A stretch of 64,000 nt of DNA from Catellatospora vulcania (GTDB lineage: Bacteria; Actinomycetota; Actinomycetes; Mycobacteriales; Micromonosporaceae). The position numbers and the translations under genes are program-made. Under the pieces are notes generated by a model. The model saw nothing but the letters and a program-made list of their open reading frames with translations, was not told the DNA's origin and made no database searches. Of the stretch, positions 27,099-35,593 are shown in pieces (position 1 is the stretch's first letter; every line of letters starts with the position of its first letter). Location of the stretch: assembly GCF_009720385.1 (NCBI RefSeq), contig NZ_WARX01000006.1, positions 186,001-250,000 on the forward strand. The letters are read 5' to 3'.

Positions 27099-28694
27099 TC
27101 AGCGCCGCGAGCGCGCCTTGCGGTCCCCGCCCGCGGCCGCGACACCGTACGCCAGCGCATCGACCAGGGCCCGCCAGCTCGCCTCCACCACGTTCTCGTG
27201 CACGCCGACCGTGGTCCAGTCACGACCGTCGGTGTCCACCGTCTCCACCAGCACCCGCGTCACCGCGTCGGTGCCGTGCGAGCCGGCCAGGATGCGCACC
27301 TTGTAGTCGGCCAGCTCCAGCCCGGTCAGCTGCGGGAAGTGCCGCTCCAGCGCCTGGCGCAGGGCCTGGTCGAGCGCGTTGACCGGGCCGTTGCCCTCGG
27401 CGGTGGCGATCACGCGCTCGCCGCGTACCCGCAGCTTGACGGTCGCCTCGCTGACCACCGCACCGTCCTCGCGGTGCTCGACGATCACCCGGTACGACTC
27501 CAGCGTGAACGGGGTCGTCTGCTCGCCCAGGGACTGGCGCACCAGCAGCTCGAACGACGCGTCGGCGGCCTCGAAGGACCAGCCCGCCGCCTCCAGCTCC
27601 TTCACCCGGTGCGTCACCTTGGACAGCGTGTCCGGCTGGCCGGCCAGGTCCAGACCGAGCTCGCGGCTCTTGAGCTCGATGCTGGCCCGGCCGGCCATCT
27701 CGGTGACGAGGATCGTCATGTCGTTGCCGACCACGGCCGGGTCCACGTGGTTGTAGAGAGCCGGGTCGACTTTGATCGCGCTCGCGTGCAGGCCCGCCTT
27801 GTGGGCGAAGGCTGCGGACCCGACGTAGGCCTGGTGGGAGTCGGGTGCGATGTTGGCGATCTCGGCGATGGCGTGCGAGACGTGCGCCATCTGTTCCAGG
27901 CAGCCGTCCGGTAGGACGGTCATGCCGAGCTTGAGCTGCAGGTTCGCCACGACGGCGAAGATGTCGGCGTTGCCGGGGCGCTCGCCGTAGCCGTTGGCGG
28001 TGCCCTGCACGTGGCGTACGCCCGCCTCCACCGCGGCGATGGTGTTGGCGACGGCGCAGGCCGTGTCGTTCTGCGCGTGCATGCCGAACAGCTCCGGCGA
28101 GACGCCAAGCCGTTCGACCAGCTCGCCGATGGCCTTGCTGATCTGCGAGGGCAGCATGCCGCCGTTGGTGTCGCAGAGCACCACCCGCTCGGCGCCCGCG
28201 TCGAGCGCGGCGCGCACCACCGAGGCGGTGTATTCGGGGTCGTGGCGGAAGCCGTCGAAGAAGTGCTCGCAGTCGACGAAGACGCGGCGGCCGTGCGAGC
28301 GCAGGTGGGTCACGCTGTCGGCGACCATGGCGAGGTTCTCCTCGCGGGTGGTGCGCAGCGCGCGCTCGACATGGCGCACGTCGGACTTGGCGACCAGGCA
28401 GACCACCGGGGTCTGCGCGGCGAGCAGGCCCGCCAGCTGCGCGTCGTCGGCCGCCGCGACGCCCGCCTTGCGGGTGGAGCCGAACGCGACCAGCACCGCG
28501 TTCTTCAGTTCGAGTTCGGTTCTGGCCCGTTCGAAGAACTCGGTGTCCTTGGGCACCGCTCCTGGCCACCCGCCCTCGATGAACCCGACCCCGAACTGAT
28601 CGAGCAGGCGCGCCACCGCGAGTTTGTCCGCCACCGAGTAGGTGATGCCCTCGCGCTGGGCGCCGTCGCGCAGCGTGGTGTCGAAGATCTGCAT
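27099..28694 (-). CDS. cimA: Citramalate synthase (LeuA-family)
   Basis: A 531-residue enzyme condensing acetyl-CoA with pyruvate (citramalate pathway to isoleucine); 2-isopropylmalate synthase-like proteins share the fold. The N-terminal TIM barrel has FDTTLRDGAQREGI and the metal-binding HAQNDTACAVAN. GTANGYGERPGNADI is the family signature. The C-terminal LeuA dimer/regulatory domain follows (about 400-515). ATG at 28694 follows AGGAGG. A leader peptide and attenuator lie upstream, tying expression to branched-chain amino acid supply. Confidence 0.93.
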   Translation of the reverse strand: MQIFDTTLRDGAQREGITYSVADKLAVARLLDQFGVGFIEGGWPGAVPKDTEFFERARTELELKNAVLVAFGSTRKAGVAAADDAQLAGLLAAQTPVVCLVAKSDVRHVERALRTTREENLAMVADSVTHLRSHGRRVFVDCEHFFDGFRHDPEYTASVVRAALDAGAERVVLCDTNGGMLPSQISKAIGELVERLGVSPELFGMHAQNDTACAVANTIAAVEAGVRHVQGTANGYGERPGNADIFAVVANLQLKLGMTVLPDGCLEQMAHVSHAIAEIANIAPDSHQAYVGSAAFAHKAGLHASAIKVDPALYNHVDPAVVGNDMTILVTEMAGRASIELKSRELGLDLAGQPDTLSKVTHRVKELEAAGWSFEAADASFELLVRQSLGEQTTPFTLESYRVIVEHREDGAVVSEATVKLRVRGERVIATAEGNGPVNALDQALRQALERHFPQLTGLELADYKVRILAGSHGTDAVTRVLVETVDTDGRDWTTVGVHENVVEASWRALVDALAYGVAAAGGDRKARSRR

Positions 28695-28781
28695 GTCGTG
28701 TGACCTCCTGTGTGGACGCCCGCCTGGCGGACGCCGACGTGTGAACCGGGAAGGAAGGAGCCGGAAGACCGAATGAGCTGC

Positions 28782-28814
28782 AAAACAAAAGACCCCCCGC
28801 GGTCGCGGGAGGTC
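28782..28814 (-). terminator. Attenuator terminator in the cimA leader
   Basis: On the minus strand AGACCTCCCGCG and CGCGGGGGGTCT form a 12-bp stem with a 2-nt loop, followed by TTTTGTTTT. It lies between the leader peptide and cimA. A competing CCTGG-GCAA-CCAGG hairpin lies just upstream (about 28845-28831). Confidence 0.8.
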
Positions 28815-28858
28815 TGCGCGTCGGCGAGGGGCCTGGTTGCCCAGGTGCGGCCGGCGCG

Positions 28859-28891
28859 CTAGGTGCCAATAATCAGTACGAAGCGGATCAC
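28859..28891 (-). CDS. Branched-chain leader peptide for cimA attenuation
   Basis: A 10-residue ORF (V/M-I-R-F-V-L-I-I-G-T) from GTG at 28891, ending 165 bases before cimA. Six of ten residues are Ile, Val or Leu, including Ile-Ile, immediately before a terminator hairpin. The same frame also has Leu-Leu just upstream, so the start could be further back. No strong ribosome site is visible. Confidence 0.55.
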   Translation of the reverse strand: MIRFVLIIGT

Positions 28892-29114
28892 GTTCAGTAG
28901 CGTCCCATTTCTGCGACGCTCAGACCAGCAGGCTCCCGCATGTCGGGAAGGCGTGTCGCCGCCGCAGCCGTGGATCACGTCGATGACCTGCGCGGTGGAC
29001 CGCGGCAGCGGCTCCGTGTCGGTCGCCACAATGTCATGATCCGGTAATCCCCGCGCCACGGCAGCCCGCCTAATCTTGAACGGCTCAAGAAAGACCGCCA
29101 GGAGGCGTCTCCTG
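28892..29114. other. Gap without a supported gene
   Basis: Non-coding space between the cimA leader and a small ORF on the other strand. It should contain the cimA promoter (minus), but no confident -10/-35 pair stands out. No other feature is supported. Confidence 0.4.
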
Positions 29115-29237
29115 ATGCGTCGCGCCTTCCGGTGGTCCCCCGGGGCCACAGCTCCCGAAGAGTCGCGACGAAGAGCTTTACCCGGAAGAAGAGCCCGGCG
29201 GGAGACGTCCCGCCGGGCTTTCCGCATGTCAGGGTGA
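29115..29237 (+). CDS. Small Arg-rich ORF (40 aa), uncertain
   Basis: ATG at 29115 has GGAGG nine bases upstream and encodes a 40-residue, highly basic peptide (MRRAFRWSPGATAPEESRRR...). A 12-bp perfect hairpin (29192-29219, arms AGCCCGGCGGGA and complement, then TTT) lies inside its 3' end. The hairpin may be a terminator of a short transcript, so the region could be a small RNA rather than a gene. Not recognised. Confidence 0.35.
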   Translation: MRRAFRWSPGATAPEESRRRALPGRRARRETSRRAFRMSG

Positions 29238-29282
29238 TCGCGGCCACTCGACGTTAGTTGAACAGTCAAGTATTCTCGCGGT

Positions 29283-30071
29283 ATGAGCACCCGTATGCCT
29301 GCGCTCTACCTGAGCCACGGCGCTCCCCCGCTGGCCGACGACCCGCTGTGGACCCGGCAGCTGGCGCAGTGGTCGGCCGACCTGCCCCGGCCCACCGCGA
29401 TCCTGGTCGTCTCCGCGCACTGGGAGAACGCCCCGCTGGCGATCGGCGCGACCACCACGGTCCCGCTCTACTACGACTTCGGCGGCTTCGCGCAGCACTA
29501 CTACGAGGTGAAGTACCCGGCTCCCGGCGCGCCCGAGCTGGCCGCGAAGGTGCGCGCACTGCTGCGCGGCCCGCAGACGCCGGTGGCCGACGTGCCCGAC
29601 CGAGGCCTGGACCACGGCGCGTACGTGCCGCTGGTCGAGATGTTCCCCGAGGCCGACATCCCGGTGCTGCAGATCTCCATGCCCACGCTGGACCCGCGGC
29701 GCCTGCTGGAGATCGGCCGCAGGCTCGCGCCGCTGCGCGACGAGGGCGTGCTCATCATCGGCTCGGGTTTCTTCACCCACAACCTGCGCGCCGCGATGCA
29801 GTACATGCACCTGGGCTTCGACGCGCCGGTGCAGGGCTGGTCGGCGGAGTTCGACGACTGGGGCCGGCAGGCGCTGGACGCCGGCGACGTCGACGGGCTG
29901 CTCGACTTCCTGCACAAGGCCCCGTCGGGCGCGATGGCGCACCCGCGCACCGAGCACTTCGCGCCGCTGTTCGTCACGCTGGGCGCGGGCGAGGCCGACC
30001 TGGCCTCCCAGCGCACCGTCATCGACGGCTTCTGGATGGGCCTGGCCAAACGTTCCGTCCAACTCGGCTGA
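29283..30071 (+). CDS. Extradiol dioxygenase of the LigB/DODA type
   Basis: A 262-residue non-heme iron enzyme of the 4,5-DOPA dioxygenase-like class III family. Iron-ligand regions are visible: LYLSHGAPPL near the start (His12), SAHWENAPL (about 45), GLDHGAYVPL (about 108) and GSGFFTHNLR (about 160). Bacterial members are often of unknown substrate. ATG at 29283, with a TTGA-N4-TCAA palindrome at 29258-29269 just upstream. The two phosphatases downstream run in the same direction. Confidence 0.88.
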   Translation: MSTRMPALYLSHGAPPLADDPLWTRQLAQWSADLPRPTAILVVSAHWENAPLAIGATTTVPLYYDFGGFAQHYYEVKYPAPGAPELAAKVRALLRGPQTPVADVPDRGLDHGAYVPLVEMFPEADIPVLQISMPTLDPRRLLEIGRRLAPLRDEGVLIIGSGFFTHNLRAAMQYMHLGFDAPVQGWSAEFDDWGRQALDAGDVDGLLDFLHKAPSGAMAHPRTEHFAPLFVTLGAGEADLASQRTVIDGFWMGLAKRSVQLG

Positions 30072-30135
30072 CCTGATCTCTGATGTGACAAGGTCGCGGT
30101 ACACCCGGCCACGCGACCTTGATTACGGTATCGGG

Positions 30136-30885
30136 GTGACCACCACGCCGACCGAGCGCAGCATCGCCTTCGCCGCCGTCTTCAACTTCCGCGACCTCGG
30201 TGGCCTGACCACCGCCGACGGCCGCACCGTACGCCGGCGCACGGTGTACCGGTCCGACACGCTGAGCCGACTCGGCGCCGAGGACCGCGACACGTTCGCG
30301 GCGCTCGGCATCCGTACCGTCATCGACCTGCGCCGGCCCGCCGAGGTCGCCTCGATGGGCCGCGTGCCGGAGTGGACGCAGGTGGTCTGGCGGCACAACC
30401 ACCTCGAGCACCCGACCTGGGACCACTCCACCTACACCACCGAGATCGGCGTCTCGCGCTGGCTCGCCGAGCGCTACCTGGAGCTGGCCCACCACGGCCG
30501 GGCCGACATCGCGCGGGTGGTCGGCATGCTCACCGACGACGACCACGGCCCGACCGTGGTGCACTGCGTGGCGGGCAAGGACCGCACCGGCCTGATCGTC
30601 GCGCTGGCGTTGGACCTGCTGGGCGTGCCCGACGACCAGATCGCCGCCGACTACGCGCTGACCGAGCGCAGCGCGCCGAGGTTCAGCCAGTGGGTGCGCA
30701 CGGCCTTCCCTGACCAGAACCACGTGGCCACGCCGCCGTTCTTCACGTACACCCCGGCCGAGGCCATGCTGATGACCCTGCACGGGCTGCGTTACCGGCA
30801 CGGCTCGGTGACCGAATACCTGGTCGGCGCGGGCCTGCAGCGCGACCGGGTGGAGCGGCTGCGCGAACGGCTGCTGGAAGCATGA
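30136..30885 (+). CDS. Tyrosine-protein phosphatase (Y_phosphatase3), first of a pair
   Basis: A 249-residue phosphatase. The active-site loop HCVAGKDRTG contains nucleophile Cys144 and Arg150. The N-terminal NFRDLGGL, YRSDTLSRL and TVIDLRRPAE motifs mark the PtpB/SIW14-like family. GTG at 30136. The downstream paralog overlaps it by 4 bases (ATGA). Confidence 0.9.
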   Translation: MTTTPTERSIAFAAVFNFRDLGGLTTADGRTVRRRTVYRSDTLSRLGAEDRDTFAALGIRTVIDLRRPAEVASMGRVPEWTQVVWRHNHLEHPTWDHSTYTTEIGVSRWLAERYLELAHHGRADIARVVGMLTDDDHGPTVVHCVAGKDRTGLIVALALDLLGVPDDQIAADYALTERSAPRFSQWVRTAFPDQNHVATPPFFTYTPAEAMLMTLHGLRYRHGSVTEYLVGAGLQRDRVERLRERLLEA

Positions 30886-31634
30886 GCGAGGCGGTGGGTT
30901 CTTCCCGGCTGGTGGATTTCGCCAGTCCGCTGTTCAACTTCCGGGACGTGGGCGGCCTGGCCACCACGGACGGGTCGCGGGTGCGGCACGGCGTGCTGTT
31001 CCGCTCCGACACGCTGACCGCGCTGGGCGAGGCCGACCGCGACGCGTTCGCGGCGTTCGGCATCCGGACCGTGATCGACCTGCGGCACCCGGTGGAGCTG
31101 GAACGCTTCGGCCGCGCCCCGGACTGGTGCTGCGAGCAGTGGCACAACGTGCCGCTGAACAACCCGGTGTGGCGGGCCGAGGACTACTCCGCCGAGGCGG
31201 GGGTGGTGGCGTTCCTGCTGGCGCGTTACCACGAGACCGCGGAGCTGGCGGCGGCCGACATCGCGCGGGCGATCGAGCTGATCGCGACCGGTCAGGCGCC
31301 GACCGTGGTGCACTGCTGGGGCGGGCGGGACCGCACCGGTGTGGTGATCGCCCTGGTGCTGGAGCTGGCCGGGGTGTCCGACGCCGACATCGCCGCCGAC
31401 TACGAGCTGACCGAGCAGGGTATGGCCCGCTACCTGGCCTGGCAGCGCCGGAACAAGCCGGACAAGGAACCCTTGCAGCCCTACCTGGCCAGCACGCCGG
31501 CCGAGGTGATGCGGCGTTTCCTGGTGGAGCTGCGCGAGCGGCACGGCTCGGTGGCGGCCTATCTGACCGGGGCCGGGCTGCCCGAGGAGAGCATCGCCGC
31601 GCTGCGGTCGAGATTGCGCGAGCAGCGGCCGTGA
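30882..31634 (+). CDS. Tyrosine-protein phosphatase (Y_phosphatase3), second of a pair
   Basis: A 250-residue paralog of the preceding protein, with the same FNFRDVGGL, FRSDTLTAL and IDLRHPVE blocks. The active-site loop HCWGGRDRTG has Cys145 and Arg151. The GKDRTG-to-GRDRTG change and different middle region suggest old divergence. Translation is coupled to the first copy. Confidence 0.9.
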   Translation: MSEAVGSSRLVDFASPLFNFRDVGGLATTDGSRVRHGVLFRSDTLTALGEADRDAFAAFGIRTVIDLRHPVELERFGRAPDWCCEQWHNVPLNNPVWRAEDYSAEAGVVAFLLARYHETAELAAADIARAIELIATGQAPTVVHCWGGRDRTGVVIALVLELAGVSDADIAADYELTEQGMARYLAWQRRNKPDKEPLQPYLASTPAEVMRRFLVELRERHGSVAAYLTGAGLPEESIAALRSRLREQRP

Positions 31635-31701
31635 GGTGACCCGGGCGTTATCGACAGGTGCCATGATGTGACGGAATTTCATCGGGGAGGAGCCGTCCAC
31701 C

Positions 31702-32430
31702 ATGCACATCGGAACGCGAACGTTGCTGGCCGTGGCCACCGCCGTCGCCGTGGCCGCACTGGCCGGTTGCGCGGGCGAGACGAGCAGCGACTCCACGCAG
31801 CAGCCTGCTCCCGGCCAGGTGGCGCCCGGGACGGGCACCTTCAAGGACATCGACACGGCGGCCCGGGAGCTGGTCACCCGCGAGGCGTACTGGCAGTCGC
31901 CCGCGGTGCTCGACGTGGAGCAGACGCAGCGGATCGGGCTGGCGGTCGGCGAGGGCGAGAAGCTGACCCAGAAGATCAACGCGATGCTGCCGGACACCCT
32001 GACCACGGCGGCCGGGCCGGTGGAGGTCGGGCCCACGGTCAAGGCGACGCTGCGCGGCAACACCGAGGATGTGGAGATCACGCCGTCGGAGTCGGTCAAC
32101 GCCACCACCGGCAGTGACGTGCAGATGCTGTGGACCTGGCTGGTGCACCCGAAGCGCCCGACCGACGACCTGCTGCTCACCGCATACCTGGAGGTGCCCC
32201 TGAGCAACGGGCACACCATCACGCACGAGGTCGCGCTGTCGGTGCAGGTGCGCCGGACCATGTCGTACACCGTGTGGCAGGTCCTCACCCACTGGGGCAC
32301 CTGGTCGGCCGTGGTCACCAGCCTCATCGGCGCGGTGAGCTGGCTGCTGCGCCGGCGCAAGAAGAAGCCGGGCGACCGGCAGCAGCAGGACGAGGCGCCG
32401 GAGCCCTCGGTGGCCAATGTGGCCGCCTGA
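31702..32430 (+). CDS. Lipoprotein-like protein with a C-terminal membrane segment
   Basis: A 242-residue protein. A signal peptide with lipobox LAGC places the lipidated Cys at residue 22. An extracytoplasmic domain (about 45-190, unknown fold) follows, then a hydrophobic segment (about 195-215) with RRRKKK behind it, so the C-terminus is cytoplasmic. ATG at 31702. Function not recognised. Confidence 0.75.
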   Translation: MHIGTRTLLAVATAVAVAALAGCAGETSSDSTQQPAPGQVAPGTGTFKDIDTAARELVTREAYWQSPAVLDVEQTQRIGLAVGEGEKLTQKINAMLPDTLTTAAGPVEVGPTVKATLRGNTEDVEITPSESVNATTGSDVQMLWTWLVHPKRPTDDLLLTAYLEVPLSNGHTITHEVALSVQVRRTMSYTVWQVLTHWGTWSAVVTSLIGAVSWLLRRRKKKPGDRQQQDEAPEPSVANVAA

Positions 32431-32554
32431 CCCCTTGGCATGCCCGGCCGGGGCCCGGATGAAGAAATCTTCGGGACAACTGGGGTCTGGCGAAAGTTAA
32501 CTTCAGCGGCGATAGTGGCGGGTGAATGTCCATCCCCACTTCCGCGGAGTACCC

Positions 32555-33895
32555 ATGGCCAGATCACGCCTGCGGGCGGCCGTCGTCGCCGGCCTCACCG
32601 CGCTCAGCCTCGCGGCGCTGTCCGCCGCCGCCGGCGCGCCCGCCGCGGCCGCGCCGCCCACGCACGACGAGCAGATCACCTTCCAGGAGTGGTCCCGCTA
32701 CACCGACTGGCGGCAGGGCACCCACCAGGGCACCCTCGCCATCCCGGGCGTGCGCACCGGGATCACCATGCTGCTGCCGGCCGGGCAGACCGACTACGCC
32801 GACCCGTACACCGGCGTCACCAAGAGCTGGAACTACTCCACCTGGACCTCACCCGTGACCGAGGTCGGCTTCGACGCCACCGAGCTGGTCGCCTCGTGGA
32901 ACGCCGAGACCCCGGCAGGCACCTGGATCCAGGTCGAGATGCAGGGCACCTACAACACCGGCGGGCAGACCCCCTGGTACACGATGGGCCGCTGGGCGTC
33001 CGGGGACGCCGACATCAAGCGCACCACGGTCGACGGGCAGGGCGACCCCTGGTCGACGATCTGGACCGACACGTTCTCCATCGACGACGCCGACAACGGC
33101 GTGCTGCTGCACGCCTACCAGCTGCGCCTCACCCTGTACCGGGCACCGGGCCAGTGGCGTTCGCCGCGGGTGTGGATGCTCGGCGCGATGAGCTCCAACG
33201 TGGCCGACCGCTTCACCGTCACCCCGAGCGCCGGCGGCATCGCCTGGGGCACCGAGCTGGCCGTGCCGCGGTTCTCGCAGAACATCCACACCGGGGAGTA
33301 CCCGGAGTACGACGGCGGCGGCGAGGCCTGGTGCTCGCCCACCTCCACCTCGATGGTCGTGCAGTACTACGGCCGCGGCCCGTCGGAGCAGGACACCTCC
33401 TGGGTCGACCCGGCCTACGCCGACCCCCAGGTCGACCACGCGGCCCGGATGACCTACGACTACGCCTACGAGGGCGCCGGCAACTGGCCGTTCAACACCG
33501 CGTACGCGGCGTCGTTCCCGGGCCTGGACGCCAAGGTGACCCGGCTGCACTCGCTCGACGAGGCGGAGCGGTTCATCAAGGCCGGCATCCCGGTGATCAC
33601 CAGCCAGTCGTTCCTGTCCACGGAGCTGGACGGAGCGGGCTACGGCACGTCCGGGCACCTGTTCGTCATCGTCGGCTTCACCGCCGAGGGCGACGTGATC
33701 ATCAACGACCCGGCGTCGTCGAGCAACGACGCCGTGCGCAACATCTACCCGCGTGAGCAGTTCGAGCAGATCTGGCTGCGCACCAAGCGCTACCGCGCGA
33801 ACGGCACGGTGGCCTCCGGCTCGGGCGGCATCGCCTACCTGATCAAGCCGTGGTGGAAGCCGTGGCCGGTGGTCGCGGGCTCGACCAACTGGTGA
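32555..33895 (+). CDS. Secreted C39-like cysteine peptidase
   Basis: A 446-residue exported protein. The signal peptide (1-33) is followed by a beta-rich domain and a C39_2-type peptidase domain. Catalytic Cys260 lies in EAWCSPTSTSMV, His368 in SGHLFVIVGF and the third residue in IINDPAS. Proteins of this family cleave peptides outside the cell. The ATG at 32555 was chosen over GTG at 32522; CGGAG lies six bases upstream. A bidirectional terminator follows. Confidence 0.85.
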   Translation: MARSRLRAAVVAGLTALSLAALSAAAGAPAAAAPPTHDEQITFQEWSRYTDWRQGTHQGTLAIPGVRTGITMLLPAGQTDYADPYTGVTKSWNYSTWTSPVTEVGFDATELVASWNAETPAGTWIQVEMQGTYNTGGQTPWYTMGRWASGDADIKRTTVDGQGDPWSTIWTDTFSIDDADNGVLLHAYQLRLTLYRAPGQWRSPRVWMLGAMSSNVADRFTVTPSAGGIAWGTELAVPRFSQNIHTGEYPEYDGGGEAWCSPTSTSMVVQYYGRGPSEQDTSWVDPAYADPQVDHAARMTYDYAYEGAGNWPFNTAYAASFPGLDAKVTRLHSLDEAERFIKAGIPVITSQSFLSTELDGAGYGTSGHLFVIVGFTAEGDVIINDPASSSNDAVRNIYPREQFEQIWLRTKRYRANGTVASGSGGIAYLIKPWWKPWPVVAGSTNW

Positions 33896-33900
33896 ACGAC

Positions 33901-33940
33901 GATCCCGGGTGCGCCCCCGCCGTGGGGCGCACCCGGGATC
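33901..33940. terminator. Bidirectional terminator hairpin
   Basis: Perfect 17-bp arms GATCCCGGGTGCGCCCC (33901-33917) and complement (33924-33940) with a 6-nt loop, between convergent genes. The right arm overlaps the last codon region of the VOC gene. Confidence 0.8.
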
Positions 33941-34697
33941 ACATCCGGGTCTCCAGGATCGTGTCCGACAGCGCGATCACGCCGAACGTGCCGCCCTGCG
34001 GGTCGGCCAGCAGCGCGTAGTGCCCCACCGGCAGGTCCAGCGGCCCGCTCAGCACCGCGCCGCCGAGCTCCAGGCAGCGCGCGATCGTGGCCGCGCAGTC
34101 CTCGATCTCGAAGGTGACCCGCCAGTGCGCGGGGGTGCCGGCCGGGTAGCGCTCGTCCATCACGGACAGCCCGCCGACGGTACGGCTGTCGACGAACCAC
34201 TCGATGTGGTCGACGCCCTCGGCGATCTCGCTCTTGCGCTCGGACCAGTTGAACGCCTTGCCGTAGAACGCCACGGCGGCGGACTCGTCCCAGGTCACGA
34301 CCTCGGTCCAGCACATGGTGGCAGGCTCGGCGGCCGCCTCGGCGCCACCGGACGTGCCCCGCTGCCACAGCCCGAAGACCGCGCCCGCGGAGTCGGCGAC
34401 CAGGGCCGCCCGCCCGCGCGGGCCCCGGTCGTGCGCCGGGACCAGCACCGACCCACCGGCGTCGAGCACCGCCGCCACGCCGTCCTCGGCGGCCGCCGCC
34501 GACACGTAGCACAGCCACGTCGACGGCCGTCCCGGCTCGGCCGGGAGCAGGCCCGCCACCGCACGGCCGTCGAGCGCGAACACCTCGCCGGGCGTCCATC
34601 CGAACAGCCCGCTGTAGAACGCCGCGGCACCGGACGGGTCCGCGGTCACATACTCGGCCCAGCACGGGGTGGCGGGCGCGTATCCCCTCACTCGCAT
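33939..34697 (-). CDS. VOC (glyoxalase-fold) protein with two domains
   Basis: A 252-residue protein with two tandem VOC modules (about 1-115 and 125-250). Each has the CWAEYVTADPSGAAAFY / CWTEVVTWDESAAVAFY motif and an FG(V/L) end. Such double-VOC proteins resemble hydroxylase/oxidoreductase-associated or bleomycin-resistance-like proteins, but no metal triad is obvious. The ATG at 34697 was chosen (AAGGTGG upstream). Confidence 0.87.
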   Translation of the reverse strand: MRVRGYAPATPCWAEYVTADPSGAAAFYSGLFGWTPGEVFALDGRAVAGLLPAEPGRPSTWLCYVSAAAAEDGVAAVLDAGGSVLVPAHDRGPRGRAALVADSAGAVFGLWQRGTSGGAEAAAEPATMCWTEVVTWDESAAVAFYGKAFNWSERKSEIAEGVDHIEWFVDSRTVGGLSVMDERYPAGTPAHWRVTFEIEDCAATIARCLELGGAVLSGPLDLPVGHYALLADPQGGTFGVIALSDTILETRM

Positions 34698-34827
34698 GCC
34701 CGCCACCTTAGGTCCATCCGCGGTTCACGGCGACCTCTGCACGTGCCGACCGGATCGCCCCGTTCGGCTGGCCGGTCGGGCGATCCGGGCAACCGGAGCG
34801 GTGCGCACGGGCCGATCACCGGCGATG

Positions 34828-35472
34828 ATGGTGACCATGCTCCAGGATCGGTCCGTGCTCGCCGGGTGCAACACCGCACTCAACGAGTCCGACGTGATGG
34901 GCCTGCGAGTGAACTGGCCGGGCCGCACGGTGCGCCTGCTGCTGCACGTGCTCGCGCTGCCCGAGCACGGCCCGGTCGACCCGGACACCCGCCGTGCCCT
35001 GGTGCTCACCGGCGTGTGCCTGATCCGGGTGCTGCTGCGCGCGGACCGCACCGGCGGGCGCGACTACGGCCACCCCATCGAGCTGGCCGACGCCGACGCC
35101 GCCGACGCCTTCCTCGCCTCGGCCGGCTGGTCGAACCCGATGTACGGCTGGAGCTTCCTCGACGACCCCGAACTCACCCGGGACTGGCCCGCGCCGGTCA
35201 GCCTGGTGCTCGCGGGCACCGGCCCGGCCGCGCACACCATGTACTGGTTCAGCGAGTGCGGCCGCGAGGAGCCCGGCGGCCGGTCGGCGTACTGCATCGA
35301 GGGCGACATCCACTTCGCGCGCCTGGACGTCGAACGCGCCGACGGCTCCCCCGTGCCGCTGACCTCGTTCGCCGCAGACGGCCGCCGCTGGTGGGACGCG
35401 TTCCGCTCCGGCGACCCCCGCGTCTCCCCCTCCTCCCAGCAAGCCCAACCCCCCTCCCCCGCCTGGACCTGA
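34828..35472 (+). CDS. Protein of unknown function
   Basis: A 214-residue soluble protein, not recognised. Visible features are LRVNWPGRTVRLLLHVLAL, a helical middle, and a Trp/Tyr-rich end (MYWFSECGREEPGG, YCIEGDIHFARLD) before a Pro/Ser tail. Codon usage matches neighbours. Several ATG starts cluster at 34825-34837; 34828 was chosen without strong ribosome-site support. Confidence 0.6.
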   Translation: MVTMLQDRSVLAGCNTALNESDVMGLRVNWPGRTVRLLLHVLALPEHGPVDPDTRRALVLTGVCLIRVLLRADRTGGRDYGHPIELADADAADAFLASAGWSNPMYGWSFLDDPELTRDWPAPVSLVLAGTGPAAHTMYWFSECGREEPGGRSAYCIEGDIHFARLDVERADGSPVPLTSFAADGRRWWDAFRSGDPRVSPSSQQAQPPSPAWT

Positions 35473-35498
35473 CCAAGGCCACCCACCTCACACGCGAA

Positions 35499-35544
35499 GG
35501 AAGGGCACCTTCACATCGCTATGCGTTGTAGAAGGTGCCCTTCC
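35499..35544. repeat. Recurrent hairpin (AAGGGCACCTTC family), copy 2
   Basis: 14-bp arms GGAAGGGCACCTTC (35499-35512) and complement (35531-35544), with an 18-nt loop containing ATGCGTT as in copy 1. It lies between convergent gene ends. Confidence 0.8.
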
Positions 35545-35593
35545 CCACCACCGGAGGCCGACGGCGCAGGTCAGGCCGCTGCGGCGGGGCGGA

